A DNA stretch of 64,000 bases from Rosa chinensis. Its lineage: Eukaryota > Streptophyta > Magnoliopsida > Rosales > Rosaceae. The notes under the pieces are model-generated. The model did not search any database, was not told the origin of the DNA, and worked only from the letters and a program-made list of their open reading frames with translations. Made by a program: the position numbers and the translations under genes. Of the stretch, positions 1-12,305 are shown piece by piece. The stretch lies in the NCBI RefSeq assembly GCF_002994745.2, contig NC_037091.1, forward strand, positions 23,999,789-24,063,788, read 5' to 3'. Within the stretch, counting starts at the first letter, position 1; every line of letters begins with the position of its first letter.

Positions 1-1200
1 CATGGAGACATGTATAGTCATGGCACTAGGATGTGTGCATAGTAGGTGTGCTATTAAAAAAATATATGTAACATATGTTATAAGCATGCTCTAAAAGTTA
101 TTTATAAGCATGACAAGGCATGACAATAGCTCTAATTGAAAGAGCGTGTAGTGAGATAAAGTTACTTATCTTATGCCGATTTGGAGCGAGTTGGAGTTGA
201 CATTTGCATAGGTACCCAAATCATGTTGAAGTTGTCCAAGCATGACACTCCATGTGATCGGCGAATGATCGCAAATAGTTTGTTTTGGCCTTGTTTACAT
301 ATGAATGTTTTTCATTGATTTCCTCCGAAGTCAAAACAAAAATAGGTGATTAGCTATTTATTCACATGATTTAGTTGACTAAATAAAAAGAATTTGTTTT
401 TATGCAAATTCCAAATAAGAAGAAGATCTAAGTAAAGGAGGTATATTAATGATGTGTTCTCAAGTTGCCACAGGAACATAGGCTTTTAATCGAGCTAGCA
501 TGCTTTGACAAGTGATAGAAGCCTGCTATATTTTGTGATTATATATGCAGGTAGCCGATAGAAGTTTGTGATCATGTATGGCTTGTCTTATGTGTAGGGC
601 ATCGACACGTGTAGCATGTGCACATACAAAGTAGTAAAGTGTTTCATGGTATGTGAGAGGACTTTGTCATGGCATGGATGCATGAGATAAAGATGATTAC
701 AAGTATTGCATGGCAACAAGTAATCCATTAAATGTTCATGCACATGTCTGTCTTAAAATTTCAAATTGACAATGACATCCTGATATCTTGTAGTGTAATT
801 TATAATAAGATGGTACACTGACAAGTGCTAAACATAATTTATGAGCTGCCATATAGTACCTTGGATTCATGATAATGACCATACACCCTAGTTGTGCAGT
901 GGGTTATGTATAAAGAATATGTTTAAAGCAGCTAAGTCGTGTGTTCCATCTGTGCACACATAGCCACGTGTATAATGTTTCTAATACATGGCATTGGATC
1001 AGAGCCTAGCAAGGCATGCATACAATTGAAACCGACGAACAGGTCTGTCACATGCATGCAATATATTATGATATCGTGTTTGGGAGATACTGATAAATTA
1101 TAAGTGGCTACTGGCCACGCCTCTGCTAGGCACATGGAATTCACATCAGATAAGGAGAGATTAAGACTTATCTCGCTATTTTTCAGTTTGGCTATGAATG
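1..1200. other. no recognisable gene
   Basis: AT-rich sequence without a convincing coding stretch, LTR end or terminal inverted repeat. The short open frames here show no domain or motif I know. I see nothing more specific than scattered CATG/GCATGC words. Confidence 0.5.
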
Positions 1201-2617
1201 AAGTCCGATGAGATTAGGTGCTTGAGCAGACACATGGGGCGGGCTCTGAGAGGGATCGAATTGGCGGCTGTTCCAAATTGCAGCAGCAAACCAGATTTGA
1301 GGTAGCAGATCCCCTGTTTTTCTGTTTTTACAAGGCAATAAGTATCCAGCGGTAGTGAAGCTCGGCGCTGATGCCCATCGGAGGAGAAAACTCGGCGGTA
1401 GAGCAGCTCAGCGGAGGAGAGCTGAGCGGTGGCTCCTGGCAGACTAGGTTGTCGCTGATCGAGCGGAGATGGTGCCAGCTGAGGAAGTTGGGCGGTGGTG
1501 ATGGAGTTTGACCAGTGGTGATGCTCGGTGGAGAGCAGTAGTGAACCTCGGTCAGCGGTAAAGGGTGAAACCCAGTGTTGAAGTTTAGCGGAGGATCTCA
1601 GTGATGGATCCCGGCGGAGCGGAGCTCGATTTGGTCAGCGGAGCTTGTCCATGGCCGGCGGAGGCAGGGTAGCGGAGATAGTCTGGCGGAGCGGAGCTCG
1701 GCGCTCGGCGCTCGGCAGAGACCACCCAACTGTGAAGCCCAGCGGAGGAGGATGTCAGCGGGGGTTGCCTAGCGGTTAAGCACAGCGGGCAAGCTCGGGG
1801 ATGCGTGGGGCAGCGGAGCTTTTGCCGGTGGAGGTGGCTTGGCGGAAGATCATGGCAGAAGCGTTCAGCGGAAACTGTCGGCGCTGGAACGTCCATGGTG
1901 ATGTGGAGCTTAGCGGTGTACGGTTTGCCGCTGATGATGATTGAAGAGTGCTGGTTTGACTGGAGGATTTTCCGTTGATAGAGTTGAGCGGAAAAAGTGC
2001 CGCTGACTGGAGTTGGCGGTGGCTAGCCTTGCTGCCACCTCAACGAGCTGCGATTGATGGTTGGAGATGGTCAGCGGTGTTGCTGGTTGGTGTTGTCGCC
2101 GGTGGTGGTGCCCAGCGGACAAGGCCTCACTGTTGGTGTTGATGATCGATCGAAAGAAGAAAGTAGAGTGTCCAAAGGAGTCTTGTGGGTGCCAAGAGTA
2201 AATTGGCAATTTTTTTTATTTGGTAGTGTAGCGTTGACTAGCCTTTAGTTGGCGTTGACTATTTGTTGACCTCGTTTGTTCGGCGTTGACCGAAATTGAT
2301 CAGTCCCAAGGGCGCTGACCTGCTCAAGTTATGAGTGGGTGTAGCGTTGACTTTTCTTTAACTTGAAAACTTGCAACTTAGCAAGAACTGGGAACAAATT
2401 TATGTTGAAAAATTTTGTTACCGCCAAGGATGGGGCTGGGTGCCATGCTTGCTAGTGGTTTATATAATTATTCAAAGAAGAAAGAAAAAAAAATGGCAGT
2501 GAGCAATTTTGATAACTCAAAGAAGAGAAGAAATAACTCTTTTGAGCTTCGTTAAGATGACTTAACTCAATGGTAAGTGATGAAGCTTTTGTGTTGGCTT
2601 CCCACAGATGGCGCCAA
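1200..2617 (-). repeat. leader/internal region of LTR unit A
   Basis: This tract lies on the internal side of the LTR at 2618-3106, next to a primer-binding-site-like sequence at 2596-2617 (minus strand TTGGCGCCATCTGTGGGAAG). It is dominated by degenerate AGCGG/GGCGGAG words at short spacing (about 1370-2110), then by several GTTGAC words (2230-2360). The part from about 2160 to 2617 matches unit B at about 3770-4126. No gag or pol domain is visible, so it looks like the leader of a non-autonomous or truncated LTR element read on the minus strand. Confidence 0.5.
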
Positions 2618-3106
2618 TGTTAACGTTTGGATCCGTGGGGATCTAATTAACGATAAGTAAAGAGAGAGAGAGAGAGAGTGACACGAGATGTATAGTGGTT
2701 TGTCTCCCGCCTTAGCGGGAAACTACGTCCACTTGAATGTTACACTAGTGTGTTGAGCCTTGCGGCCCAAGGGTATTACAAAAGATGTAATGGGATGTGG
2801 AGTAAGTGGGAAGGAGTCTCCTTTTATAGGGGAAGGAGGCTCCCTCATTTACATTTTCTTAGATGTGGGACTCAAAATTACTATTCTAGTCTAGAAAAGC
2901 ATATTGTGGAGGCAACTTGGCAAGGCCGGAAAGGTGGCTTCCCAGCGACGGATTTGTGACTTCCAGATACCGTAGCGTAGCTTGAACATAGGGCTACAAG
3001 ATGCAAGTAGCGGTTGGGCCTCACCATGGCTTGTGGGTGTCCCAAAGAACGTGTTACTTATGCTTGGTGAGATAGCAAACTAGTCTTGCTAGTAGAGGTA
3101 TCTACA
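2618..3106 (-). repeat. LTR, unit A
   Basis: Begins TG and ends CA on the plus strand. It closely resembles 4127-4609 throughout, including the (GA)n tract, the hairpin CCCGCCTTAGCGGG at about 2706-2719, the 'ccttgcggcccaag' block and the last 'ctagtagaggtatctaca'. The adjacent primer-binding-site-like sequence on the low side shows it is a 5' LTR in minus orientation. No polypurine tract lies beyond 3106. Confidence 0.7.
2820..2829 (-). promoter_or_regulatory. TATA box in LTR unit A
   Basis: Minus strand CTATAAAAGG, conserved at the equivalent place in unit B (4323-4332). Its position inside a minus-oriented 5' LTR suits the element promoter. Confidence 0.5.
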
Positions 3107-4007
3107 CATGTGGTAAGTGTGTACAAATAAGGATATAGCAGACGCTCGTGGTGCTTGTGGGTGTGTGTAGTAGAAAAACTTAACTTTTTCATTTGTCATG
3201 AGTTGCTGCAACCTCTGGGCAATCGATGAAGCAGGATCACATTGATCTCTCCCGATTTTTCAGCGCTCGGTGAAATGAGATGGCCGGTGTTAGTCAGAGA
3301 AGGCCCTGGGTGCCCAGAGTAATTGTGGGTGCACTGGAAGGTTAAAGCTCCGCCGGTAAGATTAAAGCTCTGGTGCATGTTCAGCGGTGTATGTTCAGCG
3401 GAACATGGCTAGCGGTAGACTTGCTCAGCGGTGAAGCTCGGCAGAGCGGGCTTGGGCCAGTGGTGATGCTCGGCGATGCTTGGCCAGCAGAGCGAAGCTC
3501 AGCGGTGCTTGGCTAGTGGAGATTTTGCTTGGAGGAGACTTGACCAACGGAGGTGGCTAATGGAAGATGGCTAGTGGAGCTTGTGGCCTTGTGGGTAAAG
3601 TGAGAGGACGGAGCCTTGCTCAGCGGTTGACGGAGCATTGCCTATGGAGGCTTGCCTGCGAAGTAAGCTTTGTCACGTGGTAATGGCCAGAGGAGGCAGC
3701 CTTGGTCGGCGGAAGTTGCTGGTGTGTTGGTGGTGACGAGAAAAGTGAACGCTGACAGTCTTGGTGCCCAAAGAATTTTTCTAGGTGTCCAGAGTAAATT
3801 GGCGCCCATGTAAATTTTTTTTTGTTTAGTTGGAGTTGACCTTTCTTTATCAGTGTTGACCAGCCTGTTGGGCATTGACCCATCTTGACTAGTGTTGACC
3901 AGCCTAGTTTGGCGTTTGAACGAGCTCAAGTTTTGAGCGGGTGTTGCGTTGACTTCATTTTGACTTGAAACCTTGCAACTTTGCAAGCACTGGGAACAAA
4001 TTTATGT

Positions 4008-4046
<39 letters not shown>

Positions 4047-4126
4047 ACCGCCAAGGATGGATAGCAGCGGATGTAAGGCTTGATTGAGAATACAAGGCAA
4101 GGAAGGCCGAGTGCTTCTAGCGCCAA
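3107..4126 (-). repeat. spacer and leader of LTR unit B
   Basis: 3107-3190 is a short spacer. From about 3190 to 4126 there is a second copy of the unit A leader: AGCGG-rich words (about 3380-3640), GTTGAC-rich words (3835-3960), the shared 'gcaagcactgggaacaaatttatg' tract and a (TA)n run at about 4013-4041 that is absent from unit A. No coding domain is seen. Confidence 0.5.
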
Positions 4127-4145
4127 TGTTAACGTTATTAACGTA

Positions 4146-4187
<42 letters not shown>

Positions 4188-4609
4188 GAGATGTGTAGTG
4201 GTTCATCTCCCGCCTTAGCGGGAAACTCGTCCACATGAAAGCTTAACTAGTGTGTTGGGCCTTGCGGCCCAAGAAAATTACATGAGATGTAATAGGATGA
4301 TGTTTAAATGGGAGGAGGCATTCCTTTTATAGGTGAAGGAAGCCATCTCCTTTACATTTTCTTAGATGTGGGATGTAGAAATCACTATTCCAGTCTAGAA
4401 AGCATGTTTGTGAAGGCAACTTTGCAAGGCCGGGAAGATGGCTTCCCGGCGACGTATTTGCCACTTCCGGATACCGTAGCTAAGCTTGAACATAGGGCTA
4501 CGGGATGCATGTCTCGGTTGGGCCTCACCATGGCTTGTGGGTGTCCTAAAGATGGTGTTACTTATGCTTGGTGATGTAGCAAAGTAGCTTGCTAGTAGAG
4601 GTATCTACA
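4127..4609 (-). repeat. LTR, unit B
   Basis: TG...CA bounded copy of the unit A LTR, with a longer (GA)n tract (about 4151-4183), the same CCCGCCTTAGCGGG hairpin and the same minus-strand TATA box (4323-4332). It abuts the copia remnant directly at 4610, so it may have inserted into that element. The matching far end and target duplication were not found. Confidence 0.7.
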
Positions 4610-7059
4610 GTCTACGACCTACCGCCACTTAATCTACCTCTGCGTTACAGCTAGTGACTGGGTACAAGTATCGTACTTACGCATATTTGAGTGTGTCACT
4701 TATGTGCCAATTGTGTGGCCACAGTGCTCTATGACAGGTCCTTGCAGACGAATGAGCAACTACGTTGGATTTAATACTCCAACAATCGTCCACCACTTAA
4801 TGCCCTTGCTAGGCGATCTCGTTACCGCTAGATTTGCGGGTTGTCACTTTGATGAGACAGTCTTCCCACTGTTAGGGGGAGATAAGAACACGGATGTTCA
4901 GCAGGAATAACATGAATTGTCTTGGCCTGTCCCCATTATGTCTCATCTCGATCCCTGTTAAAGTGACGAGATCACATAAATATGCTGCAAACATGTCTGC
5001 AAGGAAGGACGTCCCTACGAGGGAACGTAGCGCCACCCTACAAGGAGGTAGGCATGGTGCCAACGCCATAGAGAGTGGCACTTTGGCATTACAGGCCATG
5101 GCCCTAGCTAGGATGCGTGGGAGGCCCGTGGGTTCGAAGGATACTTTGGCACATTCCAATCATTTGATCATCAAGACTCAAAATCCATCTCATGGGAATC
5201 TTTCGGGTTAGGGTTATCATTGGGGGACACCTCAGTGTTAGAATCTATTCCTGAGAATATAGAGCTCTATGAAAATTACACTAGTGTACATGAGATGTGG
5301 GATAGAAACTCCATCATAATTGATGATGTAGTTGCGTGTTTTGTTGCGCATGAGTTTGTTGAGTCTGACGATATCGAACCACGCTCTGTTGATGAATGAA
5401 TGCCAGCGTAGAGAAATCTGGCCTAAATGGAAAGATGCAATCCAGGTTAAGTTGGATTCTCTAATGAAGAGGAAGGTTTTTGAGCCAGTGATGCTAACAC
5501 CTCCTAACATAAAACCTATTGACTAATGGGTCTTTGTTAAAATGCCCTGGAATGGACTACGATGAGACATATTCTCTCGTAATGGATGTCATTGCACTCT
5601 ACTAGCCTGTCAGTTTGATAGTTTCCGAATAACTAATTATGTAGCTTAGAAATGTGGTCACTACGTATCTCTATGAGGATCTAGATACGGAATATACATG
5701 AAGGTTCATGGTGAACTTCATTTATCCAAGTCAAGTGGCTCTAGACCACGGAGCGCGTTTACAACGAGGTTGAAACACTCACTAAAATGACTACTTGATT
5801 GGGAAGGGATATGCCCACGCGTTTCTATAACAAGTTTCGGATTCTATCGCGGTTAATTTTGGACATGATATTCATTGGAAGCCCTTAAAGAGTTAAGGGA
5901 AACCGCTGAACACTTGAAAACCTAGTTGAAGATGAAGGATCTTGTGAGAACACGATTATGTCTCGGTATGGAACTTGAGCATCGTGTTGATAGATGCTTA
6001 GGAATTTTGACAAGGTCAAGCCTCCAAGCACCCCCATGATCGTCCGTAGTTTTGATCCTAAAAAGGATCATCTTCGTTCAAAGGATGATGACGAAGATGT
6101 GCTAGAGGCAGAAGTGCCTTACTTGAGTACAATAGGCTCACTATTGTACTTAGTTCAATGCACAAGACCAGACATCTCATTTGCAGTGAACTTATTAGCT
6201 AGATATAGCTCTGCGCCAACACGACGCCATTGGATTGGTGTAAAAAATATCTTCGGTACTTGAGATGTACGATTGATATGGCATTGTTCTATCCCTACAG
6301 AGAGATGATGGATTCAGACCCATCACACACCAGGATCGCCGCCAACACTAGCCTGCGTCCACTATCCCCATCCCAAAACGGCATGTGTTTTGGAAGGTTT
6401 TGCTGATATTGGGGATCTCTTTGATCCATACAAAGGTCATTCCCAAACTGGTTAAGTGTTCACCATGAAAAAAGACTGTGATATCTTGGAGGTCTACAGA
6501 ACATACCTTAGTCGCTATATCTTCAAACCATGCAGAGATTATTTCTCTTCACGAAATGGTTCGTGAAAGTTTATGGATTGGATCCATAATTACGCATGTT
6601 CGAACAATTATGGTTTGAAGTCTACCACAGATGAGCCTAAGAGCATTTAGGATAATACTTTTTCGTTTTGAACAAATGAAGCAAGGCTACATCAAAAGCG
6701 ACAACAGCAAGCATAATCAACAACAATAGACTCTCCTCAAGATCAAAGTGAACTAGGTTCAATCTGAGGACAGTATGGCAGACTTGCTTACTAAGTCATT
6801 GCCTAAATTCCACTTTCAAGAAACATGTTGGTAGCATCATTTGCGGAAGTTATCCGAACTCCAATGACGGTAGTCATCAGGGGGAGATGCAGACATCAGG
6901 GGAGGTGTCTACATGTATGGTCTCGAAATGTGAAGGGTGTGTTGTGCTCTTTTTCCCCTTTGACTGAGGTTATTTTTGTCCCACTGAGTTTTTGTTACTC
7001 GGCAAGGTTTTTAGAGAGGCAACGAGAGAAACACCGCATTTGGGCGACACAAGGGGGAG
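4610..7059 (+). pseudogene. Ty1-copia pol remnant (integrase end, RT, RNase H)
   Basis: Frameshifted fragments follow copia pol order. The end of the integrase is at 4704-4910 (SNYVGFNTPTIVHHL, then a TARFAGCHFDETVFP block). The linker is at 4894-5211. The RT start at 5332-5526 has the WPKWKDAIQVKLDSL...VFEP signature. The RT end is at 5994-6263 ([20 protein letters not shown]). RNase H pieces follow to about 6840 (WIGSIITHV, then MADLLTKSLP). Stops and deletions are frequent, and the YVDD region is missing. A purine tract (AAGGGGGAG, 7051-7059) leads into the 3' LTR. The 5' LTR, gag and most of the integrase are absent, probably replaced at the unit B junction. Confidence 0.85.
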
Positions 7060-7280
7060 TGTTTAAGTAAATCTTTATTTGTATATCTAGCCCAAACTCT
7101 AGATTACTTAACCTAGTGGTAATAGAGTTTAATTAGAATGATCTAGATATTCCTATTCAATGTATTACCTTTCCTTTTATGATTCGGATTCTATCCATTG
7201 TAATCCTCTATATAAAGAGGCCCCTATTATCAATGAGAATACACAACGATTTTCTCTCAATTTCTCGTTTCCCTAAAACA
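7060..7280 (+). repeat. 3' LTR of the copia remnant
   Basis: Starts TGTTTAAG directly after the polypurine tract and ends CCTAAAACA. It contains a TATA box (ctatataaagagg, about 7209) and the 'cccctattatcaatga' block that recurs in the minus-strand LTR at 18,593-19,660, so the two LTRs are related. No 5' partner is present. Confidence 0.75.
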
Positions 7281-7352
7281 ATAATCTAATATTTAATTCA
7301 TTTATTCATGCCAATGATAATTATGGAATGGCTGCCCTTGCAATATTCAATC

Positions 7353-7490
7353 ATGGAATGGCTTCCATCACGTGGCCAACATGCAATTAAACCAAGGAGT
7401 ATGGAAACAAATATTTAAGTAATGGAATGGCTGCCATCACGTGGCTACCATGCAATTAAACCAAGGATTGTGGAATCAAATATTTAATTA
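7353..7490 (+). repeat. 69-bp tandem duplication
   Basis: Two head-to-tail copies (7353-7421 and 7422-7490) beginning ATGGAATGGCT and ending CAAATATTTAA, with a handful of differences. A partial related copy precedes them at 7323. Noncoding. Confidence 0.8.
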
Positions 7491-7741
7491 ATTAGTTCCA
7501 TTAATTAAATGGATCCCACAACACATCTCATTAGATACCCATTCCGTATCAAAGAAGGATTTATAAAAGGAAGTGCAGCAAATTCCATGATGGGTAGGAA
7601 TTATTTCAGATTTCTTCCCCTATACATGGATTCCTCATTGAATAAGAATTCTGCTTACCAAACTTCTACAAAAACGAAGTCTGTTATGCAGCTTTCCCTT
7701 GTAAAAAAAAAAAAATTACAGTAGCTTGCAGTACGTGACTC

Positions 7742-10204
7742 CTCCAATCTCATCATGAACGATGTGGTAAAAGAAGAGGTTATAGAATTTTCAACGAAAT
7801 TTAACCAAGCTCTATCGTCAATGAAGGATGCGGTGCATGAAGGAGATAATTCATGAATTATCAGGGGACAATCCACCATCCTGTTATTTGGGTCCTCACT
7901 TTCCTAGAGGCATGTCGCAAGTAATCTCACAAGTTCTTGATGAATACCAAACGGACACCTTGTGGCATTTTTCTGAACGTGACTGGTCTTCGTGGCGTGC
8001 CGGGAAGCCGCAAGGTTGGCCAACTCTTACAGACGAATGGAAAGCATGGGTTCCAAGAATGGAGCATTACTTCGGCGACCTTTGGAAAGAAATTGGTATC
8101 TTTCATGCCATCAAACTCACGGAACAAGACATAGTGGCAAAAAAACCCATGTTAGCGGCAGCACTATGTTTTTGGGCCTCTGCTACTAATACCATGAATC
8201 TGCCATTAGGCTACATGAGTCCTACAATTTTGGACATATGTACCATCACTGGTCTATCAGCCATTGGTATTGAAATTAATGCAAACCACAGTCTTCTAAC
8301 AGCTTTTATGGATAGCTTTCTTCCTCCCAAATATGATGATAAAGAAGAACAAATGGATGCTACAAACGAATCGAAGAGGCACCGCAACTATAGCATTTTG
8401 TATAACACATATGGTGTGGTCGACTCAAAAGAATCTTCAGAAAGACAACCGGTCAAAGAGTATGAACACACGGCTTTCTTGTTCTACTGGTTATGCAAGT
8501 ACGTATTTTGTTGTAAGTTAGGACAGTGCCCTCGTGACTATGCAGCAATAGCCGAGGCTTCTGGTACCAAACTAGCCCTCAGCCCTAGCTTCTGGTATCA
8601 AACTAGCCCTCGGCCCATTTGTTCTTACGCATGTTTATAGATGTTTACACCATATTGTGACTGACCGCATGAATCCGAATGTTGGCGGTCCATTTTGGAT
8701 GTTCCAACTGTGGCTACGAGCTTATTTCCCTCAATTGTTTGCTGCTCGGCTTGAATACAACCATGGTGTTATGTACGGCCGATACCTTATGGCTACACCT
8801 TCATCCCACATGTCTTTTGAAGACTCTGCTTTAAGATGTTCTACACACTTAGAAGTTTAGAGAGCTTCTCTGTCTGCTATTCTCAATGACATCCAGCCTC
8901 CACTGCACTCGGTTTGAATGAACCATCAGAAGTTCTTAGTGAAGTTCAATTAAGAGAAACTTGGGCCAGCTTTCTAATTTCACAGGATCTGTATTATAGG
9001 CTTGCAACCTCCAGCAAATACAAACCAGGTGTTGAGATTTACCTCCCCAACTACTTCGCTCTTCAGTTTGGATTTATGCAAAACTGCCCTGTCCCATATC
9101 AAAATTCTGAAAATCTTTTGAGTTCATGGCGTTGAAAGTCCAGAACAAAGAGCATGTGCATCCTAGTTTCAAAATGCTTCCGTCAACACTTCAACCGTTT
9201 TAAGATGAAAATATTTCAACGTACCAAGCAGTAGACAAACTCCTCCTTTTTCTATCTGGTGGTCAAGTTACTCTTCAAAATTTGTCAATGCAGATCTGAT
9301 AGACCTATTCATGACACGAATGTTAAAAAGTATCTCCAATGGTCCAGAGTATTGGCGAGCTTAGAAAAGGGGACAAATAGATGAAGATGTGGATAGCCCG
9401 AATGACCGAGATGGAGAGAATCTCTCGGCCTCAAAAAAATGAAACACCATTCTTATTACTGATATTACTGAAATATGTCATTCCAACTCTGGTGATAGCA
9501 ACCACACAGTAGAATTATTCCTCAATGATAATGAAGCAGCCAATGAGACTTGGGTGGAAGGTGAAGACACCATGTCAATTGAAGCTTCTGCTGAATCCCT
9601 ATCCAAGGATGATGAGGTATTTTCCTCTTAACCTTGTCTCACGTTTTTTTTTTTTCACATGCATTGCGCTAAATAATTTGTTGGTAGGAAAAATCTTTTG
9701 AACCAAATCAATCGTCATATTATCATGAGCCTTCTTCATTCGAGATTGTAGAGGAGACAACAAGCTTCCAACATCAACAAACTAATCAGGTAATTTGCTA
9801 GATTTGGAATTTAAACAAGCCTGGTATTTCATTACTTTGGCGTGATTGCACCCACACTCATTTTTTGTTTTGTTTAGGTCATTCCAACAACTCATCTTTT
9901 ATCCGCAGACACCTTAGCTCTGCTAGACAAGCTCACCAATCAACAAACTAACCATGAACAAGAGATGGACGACAATGACCAAATAGTAGTTGCGGCCAAG
10001 TTTGTAGAGGATCTTTGTCATACTGAACTTGGATAACCTCTGCGGCCATTTCAAGGAGGAGTTGAATGTTTTGATTTCAGCACACTATTTTAGTCATGAA
10101 AGGGCACGAAAAATTGAAGAACACCTTGAGATTATGGATGATAGCATTCCTGTCTACATCACTGCTCTTAAAAAATGGGACACTGGCCGTAGACTTGAAA
10201 GAAA
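7742..10204 (+). pseudogene. plant mobile domain (PMD) protein pseudogene
   Basis: The main ORF (7828-8640) reads as a plant mobile domain (aminotransferase-like PMD family, often spread by transposons). Typical features are HFSERDWSSW, the LAAALCFW block and the ending GTKLAL. The family region continues in frame 2 at 8657-8860 (GPFWMFQLWLRAYFPQL) and in frame 1 at 8914-9135 (YLPNYFALQFGF). A 31-bp duplication at 8557-8618 explains the first shift. Downstream, two introns with GT/AG ends are visible (9617-9687 and 9790-9877). A last exon-like part reaches about 10,200 (FSHERARKIEEHLEIMDDSIP) after one more frameshift near 10,030. It stops where the CACTA-1 end begins. Function in this broken state is unlikely. 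Confidence 0.8.
8557..8618 (+). repeat. 31-bp tandem duplication inside PMD gene
   Basis: Copies at 8557-8587 and 8588-8618 begin GCTTCTGGTA and include AAACTAGCCCTC. The 31-bp period shifts the frame by one base, exactly the shift between the two PMD ORFs. With only one copy counted, the family sequence runs through without a break. Confidence 0.9.
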
Positions 10205-10224
10205 CACTACTAGAATTTGTTCCT

Positions 10225-11065
10225 TACACATCGGCCAAAAACCGATGTTAAAAAAAAAACCATCCGATGTCTTAGTGGGTGATGTTAAAGATCACGAACA
10301 AAAAGACATCAGTCAAAAACCGATGTCCAGTTCAAAAATAGACATCGAATAAGCTTATGGAACCGATGTAAAACCGTTATTATGATGACATATTAGTGTG
10401 TTTAGATATTGTTAAACCTTCATATTTTGGCATTTAATGCTTAATGAAGTATAGGTCCAATAGCAGAAGTATCATTTTAACATCGTTACTCATATTAGAA
10501 ACGATGTTTTATATGGTATCAGACATCAGATTCTTTTCATTTTGCCTACGGTTTGTGAGGTTCACACATATTTTCCATATATCCCACTATTTAAGATTCA
10601 ATCTACATTCCTTAGTATTGTATGAACGATGTACAATATTATAATAAACATCATTTCCTTTTAAGAAGTGATGTCCATTTTACTATATTACATCAGGTTT
10701 TTGGTTAATGACGATGTCCATATTAATAGTAGACATCGTTTCCCAAATTGTAAATTGATATCCATTTTGATTCTAAACATCGTTTCCCAAATTGTAAATC
10801 GATGTCCATATTGATGCTATACATGGTTTTCCAAATTGTAAATTGATGTCCATATTGATACTAGACATCGTTTCCTATAGTTTACATCGACGTCCATTAG
10901 TTTTTTTAACATCGCTTCTTACTCAATACGTCGTTATCCATGAAAAACGAGATATCGATTTTTGATTCGAAACTAATGTATTATCTCTTTATTGACATCG
11001 TTTTTGTAGTTTAACACTGATTTGAAACAGGTGTATATACATCATATCCTTTATATGAGATGATG
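10225..11065. repeat. CACTA-1 subterminal repeats
   Basis: Many short direct and inverted copies of ACATCGG / CCGATGT and weaker ACATCGTTT words, for example 'catcggccaaaaaccgatg' at about 10,229. Such motif arrays are the known transposase-binding regions of CACTA (En/Spm) elements. The order matches 22,886-23,420. Confidence 0.75.
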
Positions 11066-11983
11066 TCCAGAAAATTTGTAATTGTTGCTAAAATGCTTGT
11101 AATCCACATTCGACAACATGAAATTTCAAATTAATTGAATATGGGGCATTGCATTAATATCTGTCCAACATCAGAATTGTTAATAGTTCCAAAAATAGGC
11201 AAAAACACCCCGCTAGCCCAAAACAGACCATTGCAATAACTATATGCAGTTTAGTTCACCTGTAACTGTACAACATTCTACTTCAAATAGTCAGCTACTT
11301 CAATGCGGACCTTGTCAAATTCCTCTTGGGTGTATACTTTCCAAGTCTTTGCTGCACACTATATATGAACGTATTTAATAACATAAGTCAAAATGAACGG
11401 GTAAACACACTATTTATAATTAAACCAAAGTTTCCATCAAACTATAATGCATATACCTTGGTCGGAAATGAAACCATAATGTTTATTGTACAAAGTGGAT
11501 TTGCCAGAACTTGGGTGTCCTAAAAGTGAAGTCATCCTACGAAAGAAGAAACATTAATATAAAAGTGCACCTCTATGCTGATATTATGGTTACACTACAC
11601 GTGAAAGCGATGAATTTCTTTAACATAGCACCAACTCATCTAGGAATATACATTACATGTTAGCTATCAATAAGCTTAACATAGCACCAATCAAGGTTTC
11701 CAATGAAGTAATGTGTTTGCCAAACAAATCAGTAGAGTTTCCATGTATAAACTCCAAGATACATAAGAGAATATTTTAACACTGGTACTTAATAAGTAGA
11801 TCACAACAATATATGAAGCTCAAGAGTAATGTCTGTAGGCAAAATGGTGGTAGATATATTCTGGGAATAGTAACTTAGGTACTACGGTAGCTAAGTTCGA
11901 GTAAGGGCATTTAAACTCGATACTGTTAAGAGAAAATGGCTGGAGGCTAACTAAACTGCAGATATATCATCACCATCAAACAT
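11066..11983. other. CACTA-1 interior, possible unidentified exons
   Basis: AT-rich. On the minus strand two stretches look exon-like: about 11,280-11,340 (KTWKVYTQEEFDKVRIEVADYLK, split here at 20: the first residues are KTWKVYTQEEFDK) and about 11,455-11,535. I could not assign them to a family. The rest shows nothing recognisable. Confidence 0.3.
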
Positions 11984-12270
11984 TGATTACACGCATTTCT
12001 ATGCATGTAATTGTATCTAAAATACTAGAAATAAGTTAGTCCTCAAGTCAATTATTATGTAATTAATCCATTTTTATTTATTGTGTAGGAAATAAGCGGA
12101 ATTGCGGAAGTCAAGAGAAAGTGATAGAAAATTGAGCAAAATGGAATCTCTAACAAAAGGACGAAATTGTGGCTCTGGTCAACCTTGGTCAATGTCAGCG
12201 AGAGAAATGAAACCCGACTACTTTCTCAATGGTAGGTGCTAAAATATTTTGGGATCCGGGAGAATATTTG

Positions 12271-12305
<35 letters not shown>

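Noticed and set aside
1585..2248. Pro/Ser/His-rich ORFs in the AGCGG-rich tract
   Set aside because: Low-complexity reading of a degenerate repeat on both strands, with no conserved domain.
2230..2360. GTTGAC clusters as a WRKY-responsive promoter
   Set aside because: They are part of a repeated leader tract on the internal side of an LTR and far from any intact gene. Kept only as a remark in the findings.
4013..4041. (TA)n runs (also 12,273 and 14,275) as origins or promoters
   Set aside because: Simple microsatellites without further structure.
7828..8640. PMD ORF as an intact 270-codon gene
   Set aside because: The tail after LALSPSFW is read from the 31-bp duplication. The true frame continues elsewhere and is broken again.
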